Below are positions 24,816 to 34,037 of a stretch of DNA of 64,000 bases, piece after piece. Position 1 is the first letter of the stretch; each line of letters starts with the position of its first letter. Origin of the DNA: Mucilaginibacter gossypii (lineage in GTDB: Bacteria > Bacteroidota > Bacteroidia > Sphingobacteriales > Sphingobacteriaceae); assembly GCF_900100945.1 (NCBI RefSeq), contig NZ_FNCG01000012.1, forward strand, positions 62,001-126,000, read 5' to 3'. Both the position numbers and the translations under genes were made by a program. The notes beneath the pieces were generated by a model. It was not told where the DNA came from, made no database searches, and was given only the letters and a program-made list of their open reading frames with translations.

Positions 24816-26987
24816 ATGCGTTTTCAATTTTATAAACAACCGGACCAGATGGACTGCGGGCCGACCTGCCTGCGCATGATTGCCAGGCACTATGGCCGGA
24901 ATTTTACCGTCCAAACGCTCAGGCGGCTTTGTGAGATCAATAAAGAAGGTGTTTCTTTATTGGGCATCAGCGACGCCGCTGAAAAAATCGGCTTCCGTTC
25001 CATGGGGGTTAAACTCAATGCCGCCCAGCTGAAAGATGCAGAGCTGCCCTGTATCCTGCACTGGCGGCAGAATCATTTTGTGGTATTGTACAATATAAAG
25101 AAGCATAAGTATTACCTGGCCGATCCCGCTGATGGTATGGTCGTGCTTAATGAAGCCGACTTTAACAGGAACTGGCAAAGTGATGCCGGGAGTGGCATTG
25201 TGCTTTTATTATCCCCTACGCCTGATTTTTATGAACAGGAAAATGAAAAAGGTAACGAAGTACGATGGTCGTTCCTATTGCGTTATCTGATCACCTACCG
25301 AAAACTGGTCATCCAGTTATTTTTTGGGCTCGGTATAGGAAGTATGTTACAGCTAATCGCTCCATTTCTAACCCAGTCTATTGTCGATATCGGCATCAAT
25401 ACACGCAATCTTAATTTTATATACATCGTTCTTTTCGCGCAAATTGCGCTGATTATTGGCCGCGTCAGTGTGGACTTTATCCGCTCATGGATATTACTGC
25501 ATATCAGTACCCGTGTCAATATCTCCATCCTTACTGATTTTCTGATCAAATTGATGAAACTGCCCATTGGTTATTTCGATACCAAAATGACCGGTGACAT
25601 CATGCAGCGGATGAGCGACCAAAAAAAAATAGAGGGGTTTTTAACCGGCTCTACCTTGAGTACACTATTCTCCATGTTTAACCTGCTTGTTTTTTCGGTC
25701 GTGCTGGCATATTACAACGCAACCATATTTTTCGTTTTCGCAGTCAGCAGTACGTTATATACAATATGGATAACCCTATTTTTAAAACGGCGCAGGGCTC
25801 TTAATTATAAGAGCTTCGAGGTATCGGCCAAAAATCAGGGCAGTATAGTGCAACTGATCGGTGGTATGCAGGAAATTAAACTAAACAACTGTGAACAACA
25901 GAAGCGCTGGGAATGGGAACATATCCAGGCCCGGTTATTTAAGTTCAGTGTAAAATCCCTTGCACTCAGCCAATATCAGCAAGGCGGAGCAACATTCATC
26001 AACGAAGGGAAGAACATTTTGATCACTTTTCTAAGTGCGCAGGCAGTGATCAGCGGTAACCTGACCTTAGGGGCTATGGTTGCTGTACAAAGCATTGTAG
26101 GCCAGCTCAGCAGCCCTATAGAGCAGTTGTTGGGATTTATACAGGGCTTCCAGGATGCCAAGATCAGCCTGGAGCGCTTGAACGAAATTCACCAGATGGA
26201 CGATGAGGAGCCTGTAGGTAAAGAATGGAGCCACACTTTGCCGGAAAACAAAAGCTTAACGCTTAATAATCTTACATTCAGCTATCCCGGTGCCGGGAAT
26301 GAACCGGTACTGGAAAATATTGAATTAGTTATTCCTCATGGTAAAACTACAGCCATTGTAGGTATGAGCGGCAGCGGCAAGACGACTATAATAAAACTGC
26401 TCCTGCGCTTCTACGAACCTCAAAAAGGTGATATCAAGGTTGGCGGACAGCAGATTGGTAATATCGCGTTTAAGACCTGGCGTGGTCAATGTGGCGTAGT
26501 CATGCAGGATGGTTTTATTTTTTCAGATACCATAGAACGCAATATTGCCGTTGGTGATGACTACCCGGATAAAGCTAAACTAAGGCATGCCGTAAAAGTG
26601 GCCAACATACAGGATTTTATAGATGGCCTGCCTTTAGGCCTGAACACCATGATAGGTGCCGAAGGTAATGGTATCAGCCAGGGGCAACGACAACGGATGC
26701 TGATCGCCCGTGCCGTTTATAAAGATCCGCACTATATATTTTTCGACGAAGCCACCAATGCACTGGATGCTAACAATGAGCGCGTGATCATGGATAACCT
26801 GACCCGTTTTTTTGAAGGGCGCACGGTAGTCATCGTTGCGCATCGCCTAAGCACGGTAAGTAATGCCGATAACATCATTGTTTTGGATAAAGGACGCATT
26901 ATTGAACAAGGTACCCATAACCAGTTAACTGCCCTGAAAGGCGATTATTATAAATTGGTCCGGAACCAATTGGAACTGGGAACATAA
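24816..26987 (+). CDS. C39-peptidase-containing ABC exporter
   Basis: 723 residues. N-terminal C39 peptidase with Cys about 14 (QMDCGPTCLR), His about 87 (NHFVVLY) and Asp about 103 (DPADG), all catalytic residues present. Then a six-helix membrane domain (about 150-440) and an ABC ATPase with Walker A GMSGSGKTT (about 520), signature ISQGQRQRM and Walker B YIFFDEATNALD. Proteins of this class cut the leader after GG and pump the core across the inner membrane. It would process the precursor at 22934. Adaptor is the next gene; no TolC-like gene is in the cassette, so a chromosomal one may serve. Confidence 0.95.
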   Translation: MRFQFYKQPDQMDCGPTCLRMIARHYGRNFTVQTLRRLCEINKEGVSLLGISDAAEKIGFRSMGVKLNAAQLKDAELPCILHWRQNHFVVLYNIKKHKYYLADPADGMVVLNEADFNRNWQSDAGSGIVLLLSPTPDFYEQENEKGNEVRWSFLLRYLITYRKLVIQLFFGLGIGSMLQLIAPFLTQSIVDIGINTRNLNFIYIVLFAQIALIIGRVSVDFIRSWILLHISTRVNISILTDFLIKLMKLPIGYFDTKMTGDIMQRMSDQKKIEGFLTGSTLSTLFSMFNLLVFSVVLAYYNATIFFVFAVSSTLYTIWITLFLKRRRALNYKSFEVSAKNQGSIVQLIGGMQEIKLNNCEQQKRWEWEHIQARLFKFSVKSLALSQYQQGGATFINEGKNILITFLSAQAVISGNLTLGAMVAVQSIVGQLSSPIEQLLGFIQGFQDAKISLERLNEIHQMDDEEPVGKEWSHTLPENKSLTLNNLTFSYPGAGNEPVLENIELVIPHGKTTAIVGMSGSGKTTIIKLLLRFYEPQKGDIKVGGQQIGNIAFKTWRGQCGVVMQDGFIFSDTIERNIAVGDDYPDKAKLRHAVKVANIQDFIDGLPLGLNTMIGAEGNGISQGQRQRMLIARAVYKDPHYIFFDEATNALDANNERVIMDNLTRFFEGRTVVIVAHRLSTVSNADNIIVLDKGRIIEQGTHNQLTALKGDYYKLVRNQLELGT

Positions 26988-27041
26988 CCGTAGGGGGACA
27001 CAGACAAAAAAACTTTAATTACCGGAATAAAAGCTAAAAGC

Positions 27042-28343
27042 ATGCCAACTACTTACAGCAATAGCAATGGACAAGCCAGGCATACCGATGCCATGCAGGA
27101 TATTATTACTACCGTACCATCATGGATATTGCGCTGGGGCATTATGCTGTTTGGCGGTGTCCTGATCCTGGTGATTTCTTTGTCGGCTATAATAAAATAC
27201 CCGGATATCGTCAAAACACAGCTTAAAATAGAATCGCCCAACTCCCCCAAACCGGTTGTCGCTAAAATATCCGGCAAACTGATAAAGTTGTTGGTTAAAG
27301 AAAACACGGCTGTTGTAAGCGGACAAGCTTTGGCATACATTGAAAGTACAGCTGATCATGACAAAATATGGAGCCTGGCATTAAATTTAAAAGAACTGCA
27401 AAGCCAGGTGCTCCAGGGAGAGCCTGTCAACCAGGTACTTTTTTCACAGTCTGATAATATCCGGTTAGGTGAATTACAGTCTTCGTACCAGGTTTTTTAC
27501 CAGGAATATTTAAATTATAAATCCGCTATTAATGATGGATTTTATTTAAAAAAGAAAGCTTTCCTGCGAAATGATTTATCAAACCTGGCCGGACAAATAC
27601 AACAATTAAATCAGCAAAAACAAATTCAGCAACGCAATTTGGTAATTGCGGATGATGATTACCAAATGCATAAAAAACTGGCGCAGGAAAGAGTAGAAAC
27701 CCCTGCAGAACTAAGGCAACAGGAAAGCAAATACCTGGCCCAGAAATCGCCGCTGGTGCAAACCGGATCGTCCCTGATCGCTGCTAACACCAATTATTCA
27801 GCTAAACAAAAAGAGATCCTTGAGCTGGATAACCAGATCAGGGAAGAAAAGGCTAAATTTTTACAGGCGCTCAATAGTTTAATTAGTCAGGCTGAAGACT
27901 GGAAAAGTAAATACATTCTAACCGCATCACAGGCCGGGAGGCTCTCCTATGCCGGAATTGTACAGGAAAATCAAGTAGTTAATACAGGGCAGGAAATTTT
28001 TAATATTAATCCAGGGAATGAAGCCTTCTTTGGTCAAATGGCCATTCCCCAGGATAACATGGGTAAGGTCAGGGAGGGGCAGGAAGTATTGATCAAGCTT
28101 AAAAGCTATCACTTTGAGGAATACGGGATGATCCGGGGAAAGATAAGCTACATTGCAGATGTTCCTTTTAAAGACAGCGTGTTTGTTTCAAGGGTAGATT
28201 TCAAAATTAAAAATGGCTCGGATATGAAAAAAACAGTCCATCTTAAGCAGGGGATGGTTGCGGATGCGGAGGTCATTACACAGGACGCAACGATCCTGCA
28301 AAGGATCATCTGGAATGTTTTTAAAGTAATGAATAGTAAATAG
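27042..28343 (+). CDS. HlyD-family membrane fusion protein
   Basis: 433 residues. One N-terminal transmembrane segment (about 30-50) is followed by a beta-barrel/lipoyl region (KISGKLIKLLVKENTAVVSGQ), a long coiled coil (about 150-270) and a C-terminal barrel ending near VAD AEVITQD (about 410). It is the periplasmic adaptor of type I secretion and pairs with the upstream ABC transporter, 54 bp away on the same strand. The gene closes the cassette. Confidence 0.9.
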   Translation: MPTTYSNSNGQARHTDAMQDIITTVPSWILRWGIMLFGGVLILVISLSAIIKYPDIVKTQLKIESPNSPKPVVAKISGKLIKLLVKENTAVVSGQALAYIESTADHDKIWSLALNLKELQSQVLQGEPVNQVLFSQSDNIRLGELQSSYQVFYQEYLNYKSAINDGFYLKKKAFLRNDLSNLAGQIQQLNQQKQIQQRNLVIADDDYQMHKKLAQERVETPAELRQQESKYLAQKSPLVQTGSSLIAANTNYSAKQKEILELDNQIREEKAKFLQALNSLISQAEDWKSKYILTASQAGRLSYAGIVQENQVVNTGQEIFNINPGNEAFFGQMAIPQDNMGKVREGQEVLIKLKSYHFEEYGMIRGKISYIADVPFKDSVFVSRVDFKIKNGSDMKKTVHLKQGMVADAEVITQDATILQRIIWNVFKVMNSK

Positions 28344-28428
28344 TGATAAAATTGATCGATTGGGGCATGGCATAATGCAGCAACGCTTTAAGAAAAAGAT
28401 AAGCTTAATCTTTCCGCATAGATAAAAA

Positions 28429-28460
28429 GCAGGACTTTTATTCCCTATTAAAAGACCTGC
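28429..28460 (-). terminator. Terminator of the minus-strand NmrA pseudogene
   Basis: GCAGGACTTTTA (28429-28440) pairs with TAAAAGACCTGC (28449-28460) with one mismatch, and on the minus strand the hairpin is followed by TTTTTATC. It is placed after the stop of the broken NmrA gene. Confidence 0.6.
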
Positions 28461-28491
28461 CAATATCAGCCAGGTAAAAGGGGTAGGCAGA

Positions 28492-29250
28492 TCAGAAGGA
28501 CAGCCTTTGACCCTGCCATTGTGTTGTGCGCAGGAACTGTTCCCAATTGAGCGCGTCCGGGTTAATTTGCCTGCTCCAGGTCAGGTCCCGGTCTTTTTGG
28601 AAATATCCATATTCGACGGCATAGGCTACCATCCCTAAAATCTCCCGTACAAGCCCTTCATTTGAACTGAACTCCGGGAAATGCTGTAGCAGCCCCTCCC
28701 GTGTAAAAGCAGTTTCATATATAGCCTTTTTGCCCGTTACCCTTGTAAAGGTATCTACCATCTCCCCGGGTGTGATCATTTCGCCGACAACAGGTAATGA
28801 TTTTCTTGCATATAGATCAGGGTGAGAAAAAATCTCTAGGATCGCAGGGCCTGTAGCCGTGAGGGGATCAACAAAAGGGGCCCGAAAATCTTTGGGTGAG
28901 TAAATCGGGAATACCAGCGTATCGTTTTTAATAACGGGTGTATAAAATTCAATGAGGTTGGTGTAAAAGAAAGCCATATAAATAAATGAGCTTTTAACCG
29001 GTAACGTACGAATATATTCTTCGATCCTGGCTTTATCTGTAAAGTGCGGAGCAAACATTTTACCACCTTGTAATCTTATCTACATTTTCAAGGCTGCTGA
29101 AGATAATATGCGGTACCCCGGCTTCAACGGCAGCATCGGCTAATTGCTTGCCTAACGCTAACTCATGAGTGGCCAGTGGAATAATGCCCGGTGTCATCAG
29201 AACCACACCTTCTGAACCACGAAATGCTTCAATAAATTCTTTCTTGTATT
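28492..29250 (-). pseudogene. Broken NmrA-like NAD(P)-binding protein gene
   Basis: The C-terminal half is an open frame (28492-29058; MFAPHFTDKARIEEYIRTLP onward, 188 residues). Upstream on the same strand another frame (29061-29250) gives EAFRGSEGVVLMTPGIIPLA and VPHIIFSSLENVDKIT, which is the matching N-terminal part of an NmrA-like protein. They are joined by a frameshift near 29060-29070. The dinucleotide-binding start is missing because homology ends at about 29250, next to unrelated sequence. NmrA proteins are atypical short-chain dehydrogenases that sense NAD(P). Gene is dead. Confidence 0.7.
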
Positions 29251-29253
29251 AAG

Positions 29254-29394
29254 CACTTTTTAAGACATTATACAATCCAGCGCGGTCAAATCAACGAAGA
29301 AGATAAAGAGTACAAAGAATTGAAGAAAAAATACGATAAGTTCATTAAAACCGAACAATTCATCGATCTGACGTTAACCTACGATTTTGAGTAA
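29254..29394 (+). pseudogene. Orphan C-terminal gene fragment
   Basis: On the plus strand the frame ending at TAA 29392-29394 reads RGQINEEDKEYKELKKK and ends TLTYDFE. It has no start codon and begins at the breakpoint with the NmrA relic, so it is the tail of a lost gene. The charged helical sequence looks like real coding sequence. I do not recognise the family. Confidence 0.4.
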
Positions 29395-29526
29395 CCTCCT
29401 CAATTTTTTGTTATACATGAAGTTAACGAACTTAGTGAACGGATGATAACAGTGCCTTTTGAAGCACGCAAGGCAAAGTTTTAATTTAAGGCGATAAAAT
29501 TTTAAAATTCTTGTAATAGTTTTTGT

Positions 29527-30654
29527 TCACTTAACTATTGGCCATATACTGGAACGATACCCTGTCGAGCCGTCTTCTGGCAACGGAGTTCGGCCATTAA
29601 AATCATACTCCGGTATAAATACAGCTTCCCGCTGTAAAATATAGTTAACTAAATCGTAGGACAATTGCAACTTCATAGCCCGTCTAATGGCAATAATCAA
29701 GTATCCGATGTCAATCATATCAGTAAACCAGCCAGTCAATTCCTCGAGAGTAACAGTGAGAGAAGGCGGATCGAAATGCATTAGATGATTACGTAAACTG
29801 CGCAACCTGTTACAGGCTGGTAGATACAATTCTGCACTTAATGTATTTCCTGAAATCTGATAAATCCATTTTAGCTTATCCTGGAACCGACGGCCGTGGC
29901 GCACTCCTAAACGCCCTGGGTCAAATTTCCAACCGGGTAAAGGATCATACTCCGCTTTAATATAGACTTGGTTTAACGTGATTTCAACAGCAGAAATTAC
30001 ATCGCTGACGAGCGCTCTAAAGTCGAGAAAGTAATCAGGCGTCAATGATAGATTGGAGTTGTTGATCAAACTTTTTCGGGTGCGAATGATCCTTTTCAAC
30101 ATGATTGGCAGCATCGTACTAAACGAACGACCTTCTCTATCTAGCCTTGGCTTGATCGGATAATTTGGCCCATAAAATTGCTGCGGTGTGCCATCCACAA
30201 TCTGAAGCACGCGGTCCTCTTTTTTTGCACCACGAAATTGCACGTTAAAAGACATATCCAATGTAAAATCCATCCATTGGCACTCCATGGCAAGCAAACC
30301 GAAACGATAAGGGTCAAAATCACCATGTTCGCGTATCGACGCCGCTACTTTGAGATAATTGAATTGTCCCGAAATGTGTAATGCGTTTTTATCATCTACC
30401 TGAGAAACTGTAAAAAGTCGTTGTTCTTTTCTCCACTTATTTCTGGGTTGATAATCCTTGAAAAAATGTTCTATAATCATAAAGGCGGCTTCAGTAACAG
30501 CTCCCGGACGAGAATTCTCGGAAAATTGTATATAATGGTGTTGATTATCATCAGGAATTTCGGAATCGTAATGCCTAAGTCGGTCTTCTACCGTGAATTT
30601 TAGTTTTTTCCCTTCAGAATCAATACTTGTTGTCGCCGAGCCTTTCATTACCAT
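29527..30654 (-). CDS. Unrecognised protein with a HEPN-like Rx4H motif
   Basis: 375 residues, intact. No family is recognised with confidence. The C-terminal third (about 205-320) is helical, with FRALVSDVISAVEITLNQ, RFQDKLKWIYQ and then LRSLRNHLMHF, where Arg 288 to His 293 fits the HEPN RNase signature Rx4-6H. HEPN proteins include RNases of toxin-antitoxin and abortive-infection systems. The N-terminal 200 residues look like a separate beta-rich domain. No partner such as an MNT antitoxin is adjacent. It is the only intact gene among the debris at 28-31.6 kb. Function is open. Confidence 0.6.
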   Translation of the reverse strand: MVMKGSATTSIDSEGKKLKFTVEDRLRHYDSEIPDDNQHHYIQFSENSRPGAVTEAAFMIIEHFFKDYQPRNKWRKEQRLFTVSQVDDKNALHISGQFNYLKVAASIREHGDFDPYRFGLLAMECQWMDFTLDMSFNVQFRGAKKEDRVLQIVDGTPQQFYGPNYPIKPRLDREGRSFSTMLPIMLKRIIRTRKSLINNSNLSLTPDYFLDFRALVSDVISAVEITLNQVYIKAEYDPLPGWKFDPGRLGVRHGRRFQDKLKWIYQISGNTLSAELYLPACNRLRSLRNHLMHFDPPSLTVTLEELTGWFTDMIDIGYLIIAIRRAMKLQLSYDLVNYILQREAVFIPEYDFNGRTPLPEDGSTGYRSSIWPIVK

Positions 30655-30753
30655 AAATTTTTAATTACGTACCCTAACCCGCCACCTCAATCGTTATCTC
30701 AATAATACCCATTATTAACTTAAAGAAAGCTATATAGGCTTAGGTTTCTTTTG

Positions 30754-30779
30754 CTACTTTTCTTTGAAAAGAAAAGTAG
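30754..30779. repeat. Perfect 12-bp inverted repeat
   Basis: CTACTTTTCTTT, spacer GA, AAAGAAAAGTAG. The surrounding TTTCTTTTGCTACTTTTC context is of a type I associate with dispersed intergenic repeats in Sphingobacteriaceae; that is from memory, not a search. Confidence 0.5.
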
Positions 30780-30840
30780 TCCGGGAAACTCGGTTCAAGC
30801 CCAATGTTAGTAAGCAAGAGCAGTTGTATATAAAAAGTTC

Positions 30841-30874
30841 AAAGGTCGACGACATTAATGTCGTTGACCTTTTT
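30841..30874. terminator. Bidirectional terminator hairpin
   Basis: AAAGGTCGACGACAT (30841-30855) pairs with ATGTCGTTGACCTTT with one G-T wobble, then TTTTTC. The centre is a 16-bp perfect palindrome, ACGACATTAATGTCGT. Confidence 0.6.
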
Positions 30875-30974
30875 CTTAGCTGGAGAGTCGTTTCAAATCA
30901 TCCAAAAAAGCTTTTCGGTATTTGTCCTTTACGGGCTAAATTTTGCTTCGAAAACATGTATTGGCTCAGCGAAG

Positions 30975-31008
30975 AAAGGAATCGAACCTCTACAGTTTTT
31001 AAGAACCG
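30975..31008 (-). other. tRNA-like remnant (anticodon arm plus T arm)
   Basis: On the minus strand CGGTT CTTAAAA AACTG (31008-30993) folds as a 5-bp anticodon arm with a 7-nt loop that would show UAA, and AGAGG TTCGATT CCTTT (30991-30975) folds as a T arm with the usual TTCGATT loop. There is no D arm and the variable region is a single base, so it is not a working tRNA. It may be a scar of integration into a tRNA gene. Confidence 0.3.
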
Positions 31009-31020
31009 TGAAAATAAAAA

Positions 31021-31049
31021 GTCGTTTGCCTAACTGGCAAACGACTTTT
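31021..31049. terminator. Bidirectional terminator hairpin
   Basis: GTCGTTTGCC, loop TAACT, GGCAAACGAC, TTTT, with AAAAA on the left side: a perfect 10-bp stem that can terminate both strands. On the minus strand it lies just past the traJ remnant. Confidence 0.7.
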
Positions 31050-31069
31050 CGGGAATAGTGTAATAAGAT

Positions 31070-31582
31070 TCATAAGAATTGTCCAGTGGCTGTCTTTGCC
31101 AATCCTGTTATCATACCAGAAGTTCTGCCAGCTGTAGAAACAGCAGAGCTGATGCCAGAGGTTGAGATAATCCAAGTAGAGATGCTCGGAACTGTGAACA
31201 TACATATTGCACCTATAAGAAAAGTAATAATTACTGTACCAAAGGAAAGAATACCATTGCCTGCAAATACGGCTAATTCAGCCATCTTGTTAGCCGTACC
31301 GCTACCGTGCAAAACAAGCTGATATCTGCTAATTTCGGCAGTCATGGCGTATTGCTGTATATAAGCACATAGCCACATTATAAGATAAGCGATTGCACTA
31401 TATAAATTAACGGAAACGAACCGGGCTATCCAAGTAGTAAAACTATCTCTAAATGCCGGTAAAATACTTACTGCGACCGAAAAAGGGCCCAGGATAATCA
31501 ATATTGAAGAATATATTGCCTGTATTAAGAATACAAAGTATGTACCGATACAAAAAGTAATCAGATGTTGATTATCAGTAAG
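31070..31582 (-). pseudogene. traJ: Truncated conjugative transposon traJ
   Basis: The frame runs from after a TAA at 31583 to its stop at 31070. It has no start codon; the first readable residues are LTDNQHLITFCIGTYF. The rest has TM helices and segments typical of Bacteroidota TraJ C-termini (ILIILGPFSVAVSILPAFRDS, FTVPSISTWIISTSGISS). TraJ is a membrane part of the conjugation channel. About two thirds of the protein and the neighbouring traI/traK genes are absent, so it is a relic of a lost conjugative element. Confidence 0.75.
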
Positions 31583-31876
31583 TTATGAAATTTTAGTACC
31601 AAATTAAAAGCAAACTTTTTGACCTAAATTTAGGCCATTTTTAATACTGTCCTGTTACCCTAAGGTGTGGATAACTTGGCAATAATAGGAGTTATTTTTC
31701 AATGTTAGCAGCAAATCAGTAATAATGGCAATGGACTTTTAATCTTAATTCCATCAAACACTCCGGACATCGATAGGCAGATATTCTTAACATAGATTAA
31801 GATAATTTCTTACCACACGTCAAGTGTTTCCCAATTACGATACCGCAACTTTGTATTGTAATTAAATACTTATAAA

Positions 31877-32440
31877 ATGAAAAATTTCACAAAAATAGCC
31901 ATCGCGCTTTTGGCCTTTATCGGCACCAGTACCTTATCTACAAAAGCACAAACCAAACAAGAGGTTGCTAAAATGCAGGCTCAATTAAAACAATTGACAG
32001 CAGCCGATGCCCTGGTACAGAAACACCTGAAAACTTTTGACACCTTAGACTATACAGTATTCAGCGGCCAACAATGGGCCCGCTTTCATGAAAGCCACGG
32101 TAAATACATCAAAGTATTCTGGCCCGATGGGCACATCACTACGGGTTTGGCCAAACATATCGAAGACATGAAAGCCTTATTTGTTTATGCGCCTGATACC
32201 CGTATCAAACAGCATCCCATCCGTTTCGGATCTGGTAACTTTACAGCTGTTACAGGTGTATTCCAGGGCACATTTACTAAGCCAATGCCAATTGGCAATG
32301 GTAAATTTATCCAGCCAACCGGCAAAAAATTCGATTTCCCAATGGCTACTATTGGAATCTGGAAAGATGGTGTTATGATTGAAGAACACTTGTTTTGGGA
32401 TAACAAGACCTTTATGGACCAAATCGGTTTAGGTAAATAA
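31877..32440 (+). CDS. Secreted SnoaL-like (ester cyclase type) protein
   Basis: 187 residues. Signal peptide MKNFTKIAIALLAFIGTSTL ending in KAQ. A helical spacer (30-60) leads to a SnoaL-like NTF2 fold, with WARFHESHGKYIKVFWPDGH, HPIRFGSGNFTAVTGVFQGTF and a C-terminal WKDGVMIEEHLFWDN. The family includes polyketide cyclases and many uncharacterised enzymes. It opens a plus-strand cluster with a DOPA-dioxygenase-like gene, an esterase and a Crp/Fnr regulator, so it may act on small aromatic or quinone-type compounds outside the cytoplasm. The function is inferred from context only. Confidence 0.75.
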   Translation: MKNFTKIAIALLAFIGTSTLSTKAQTKQEVAKMQAQLKQLTAADALVQKHLKTFDTLDYTVFSGQQWARFHESHGKYIKVFWPDGHITTGLAKHIEDMKALFVYAPDTRIKQHPIRFGSGNFTAVTGVFQGTFTKPMPIGNGKFIQPTGKKFDFPMATIGIWKDGVMIEEHLFWDNKTFMDQIGLGK

Positions 32441-32489
32441 TATTAACAATTGCAGGCATACATCAGGTATGCCTGCTTAAAAGAATACA

Positions 32490-33314
32490 ATGAAACTGCA
32501 GGAATTGGCGAATATCGCCGGAACTTTCCCGCTAAGGGAGAAAACGATGCCGATGCTGTTTATTGGCCACGGCCACCCCATGAATGCATTATGGGATAAT
32601 GATTTTACCCAAACGTTGACCAAATTAGGCAGGACAATCGATAAACCGAGCGCAGTATTGGTCATATCGGCGCATTGGGAAACCATAGGCACCTATGTTA
32701 GTGTGAACCCAATGCCTCGTACGATCCATGACTTTGGCGGATTTGCCAAAGAATTGTTTGAGGTAAGATATGAACCAAAGGGACATCCAGAACTGGCGCG
32801 TGAATTGAAATCGATGGTTTCCATTACCGATGTAATAGAAGATCACGAAATGGGCCTCGATCATGGCGCCTGGACGGTGTTGAAATTTATCTGGCCGGAT
32901 GCCGATGTGCCGGTTTTTGAAATGAGCATGGACTATTCCAAGCCAGCGGCATTTCATTATCAATTGGGAGAACAGTTAAAAGAACTGCGCCGCAAAGGCG
33001 TACTGATCCTCTGCAGCGGCAATATTGTCCACAACCTGCGGATGATCGACTGGCGCGAGATTAACGCCAAACCGTACGACTGGAATGTAGAATTTGACCA
33101 GTTTGTTAAAAATCAGTTAGAAAACAGGAATTTCGAAGCGCTGATCAATTACGAAAAAGCCGGAACTGCAGCAAGGCTCTCTGTTCCGACGAATGACCAC
33201 TACCTGCCGCTCATGTATGCGTTGGGATTGATCGGCAAGAAGGATGAGATCAAACCGATTTATGAAGGCTACCAGTTTGGCAGTTTAAGTATGCGCTGTT
33301 TTCAGGCCGGATAA
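32490..33314 (+). CDS. ygiD: 4,5-DOPA dioxygenase extradiol-like enzyme (YgiD/LigB family)
   Basis: 274 residues. The conserved start MLFIGHGHPMNALWDND and the VISAHWETIG, MGLDHGAWTVLKF and GNIVHNLR blocks match the YgiD branch of LigB extradiol dioxygenases, in which histidines bind the metal. E. coli YgiD opens L-DOPA to 4,5-seco-DOPA. Here ring-cleavage of a catechol is likely, but the real substrate is unknown. ATG 32490 gives the family's N-terminal helix; the ATG at 32547 would cut it. Gap of 21 bp to the esterase gene, so probably one operon. Confidence 0.85.
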   Translation: MKLQELANIAGTFPLREKTMPMLFIGHGHPMNALWDNDFTQTLTKLGRTIDKPSAVLVISAHWETIGTYVSVNPMPRTIHDFGGFAKELFEVRYEPKGHPELARELKSMVSITDVIEDHEMGLDHGAWTVLKFIWPDADVPVFEMSMDYSKPAAFHYQLGEQLKELRRKGVLILCSGNIVHNLRMIDWREINAKPYDWNVEFDQFVKNQLENRNFEALINYEKAGTAARLSVPTNDHYLPLMYALGLIGKKDEIKPIYEGYQFGSLSMRCFQAG

Positions 33315-33335
33315 CAATTATTAAAGAAAAACACA

Positions 33336-34016
33336 ATGGAAAATAAAACAAACGCTCTTAAGGGTGAAGAGCTCATGCTCATTTATAAAGCACATCAACC
33401 GGTAAAATCAGCAAAAAAACCGGGTTTGATCCTGTTGCTGCATGGCATTGGCAGTAATGAAGATGATCTTTTTAGGTTGGCTGGTGAATTTCCGGCTGGT
33501 TTTGTTATTGTTTCGGCCAGAGCGCCTTACACGGTTTCGCCCGGCAAATACACTTGGTTTGAGTTAGGTTTTAGCAATGGAGAGCGGGTAATTAACCCTG
33601 AGCAGGCAGAAAAAAGCCGCCTGGTAATTAACACCTTTATCAGCCAGCTAATTGACAAATATGAACTTGACGCTGATAAAGTATTCCTGGGTGGTTTTAG
33701 CCAGGGCGGCATCATGTCTTACAGTGTCGGCCTCACCTTCCCTAAGAAGGTAAACGGCATATTCATTTTAAGCAGCAGGCTGTTGCCCGAGGTAAAGCCA
33801 TTGATCCGATCAAAAGAAGAATTAGAAAGTTTGCAGATATTTATTGCACACGGAACAAACGACCAGGTTTTGCCTATCCAATATGCCCATGACGCGCTAT
33901 CTTACCTGCGCCCATTGTCTGATCATATTACTTATCATGAGTATGCGATGCCGCATACGGTTGGTAACCAGGAACTGGAAGACGTTAGTAATTGGATACT
34001 GGCTAAATCTCACTAA
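33336..34016 (+). CDS. Carboxylesterase/phospholipase-type alpha/beta hydrolase
   Basis: 226 residues. Catalytic serine in GGFSQGGIMS, acid in HGTNDQVLPIQYA and His in MPHTVGNQE. This is the compact carboxylesterase/phospholipase (Abhydrolase_2) fold, with the motif LLLHGIGSNEDDLFRLA near the start. It would hydrolyse short-chain esters or acyl groups. It follows the DOPA-dioxygenase-like gene in the same operon. The substrate is unknown. No signal peptide, hence cytosolic. Confidence 0.85.
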   Translation: MENKTNALKGEELMLIYKAHQPVKSAKKPGLILLLHGIGSNEDDLFRLAGEFPAGFVIVSARAPYTVSPGKYTWFELGFSNGERVINPEQAEKSRLVINTFISQLIDKYELDADKVFLGGFSQGGIMSYSVGLTFPKKVNGIFILSSRLLPEVKPLIRSKEELESLQIFIAHGTNDQVLPIQYAHDALSYLRPLSDHITYHEYAMPHTVGNQELEDVSNWILAKSH

Positions 34017-34037
34017 CTTTCGGAAATTATTCCGAAA

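Larger units (their letters stand above)
30655..31069. other. Non-coding stretch with stacked hairpins
   Basis: No gene in 415 bp. It holds three hairpins (30754-30779, 30841-30874, 31021-31049) and a tRNA-like remnant, listed separately. The concentration of bidirectional hairpins looks like an old junction between elements. Confidence 0.55.

Noticed and set aside
30764..31058. Two short plus-strand frames near the tRNA-like remnant
   Set aside because: They read antisense through the tRNA-like piece and the hairpins (GIEPLQF is a usual antisense-tRNA artefact).
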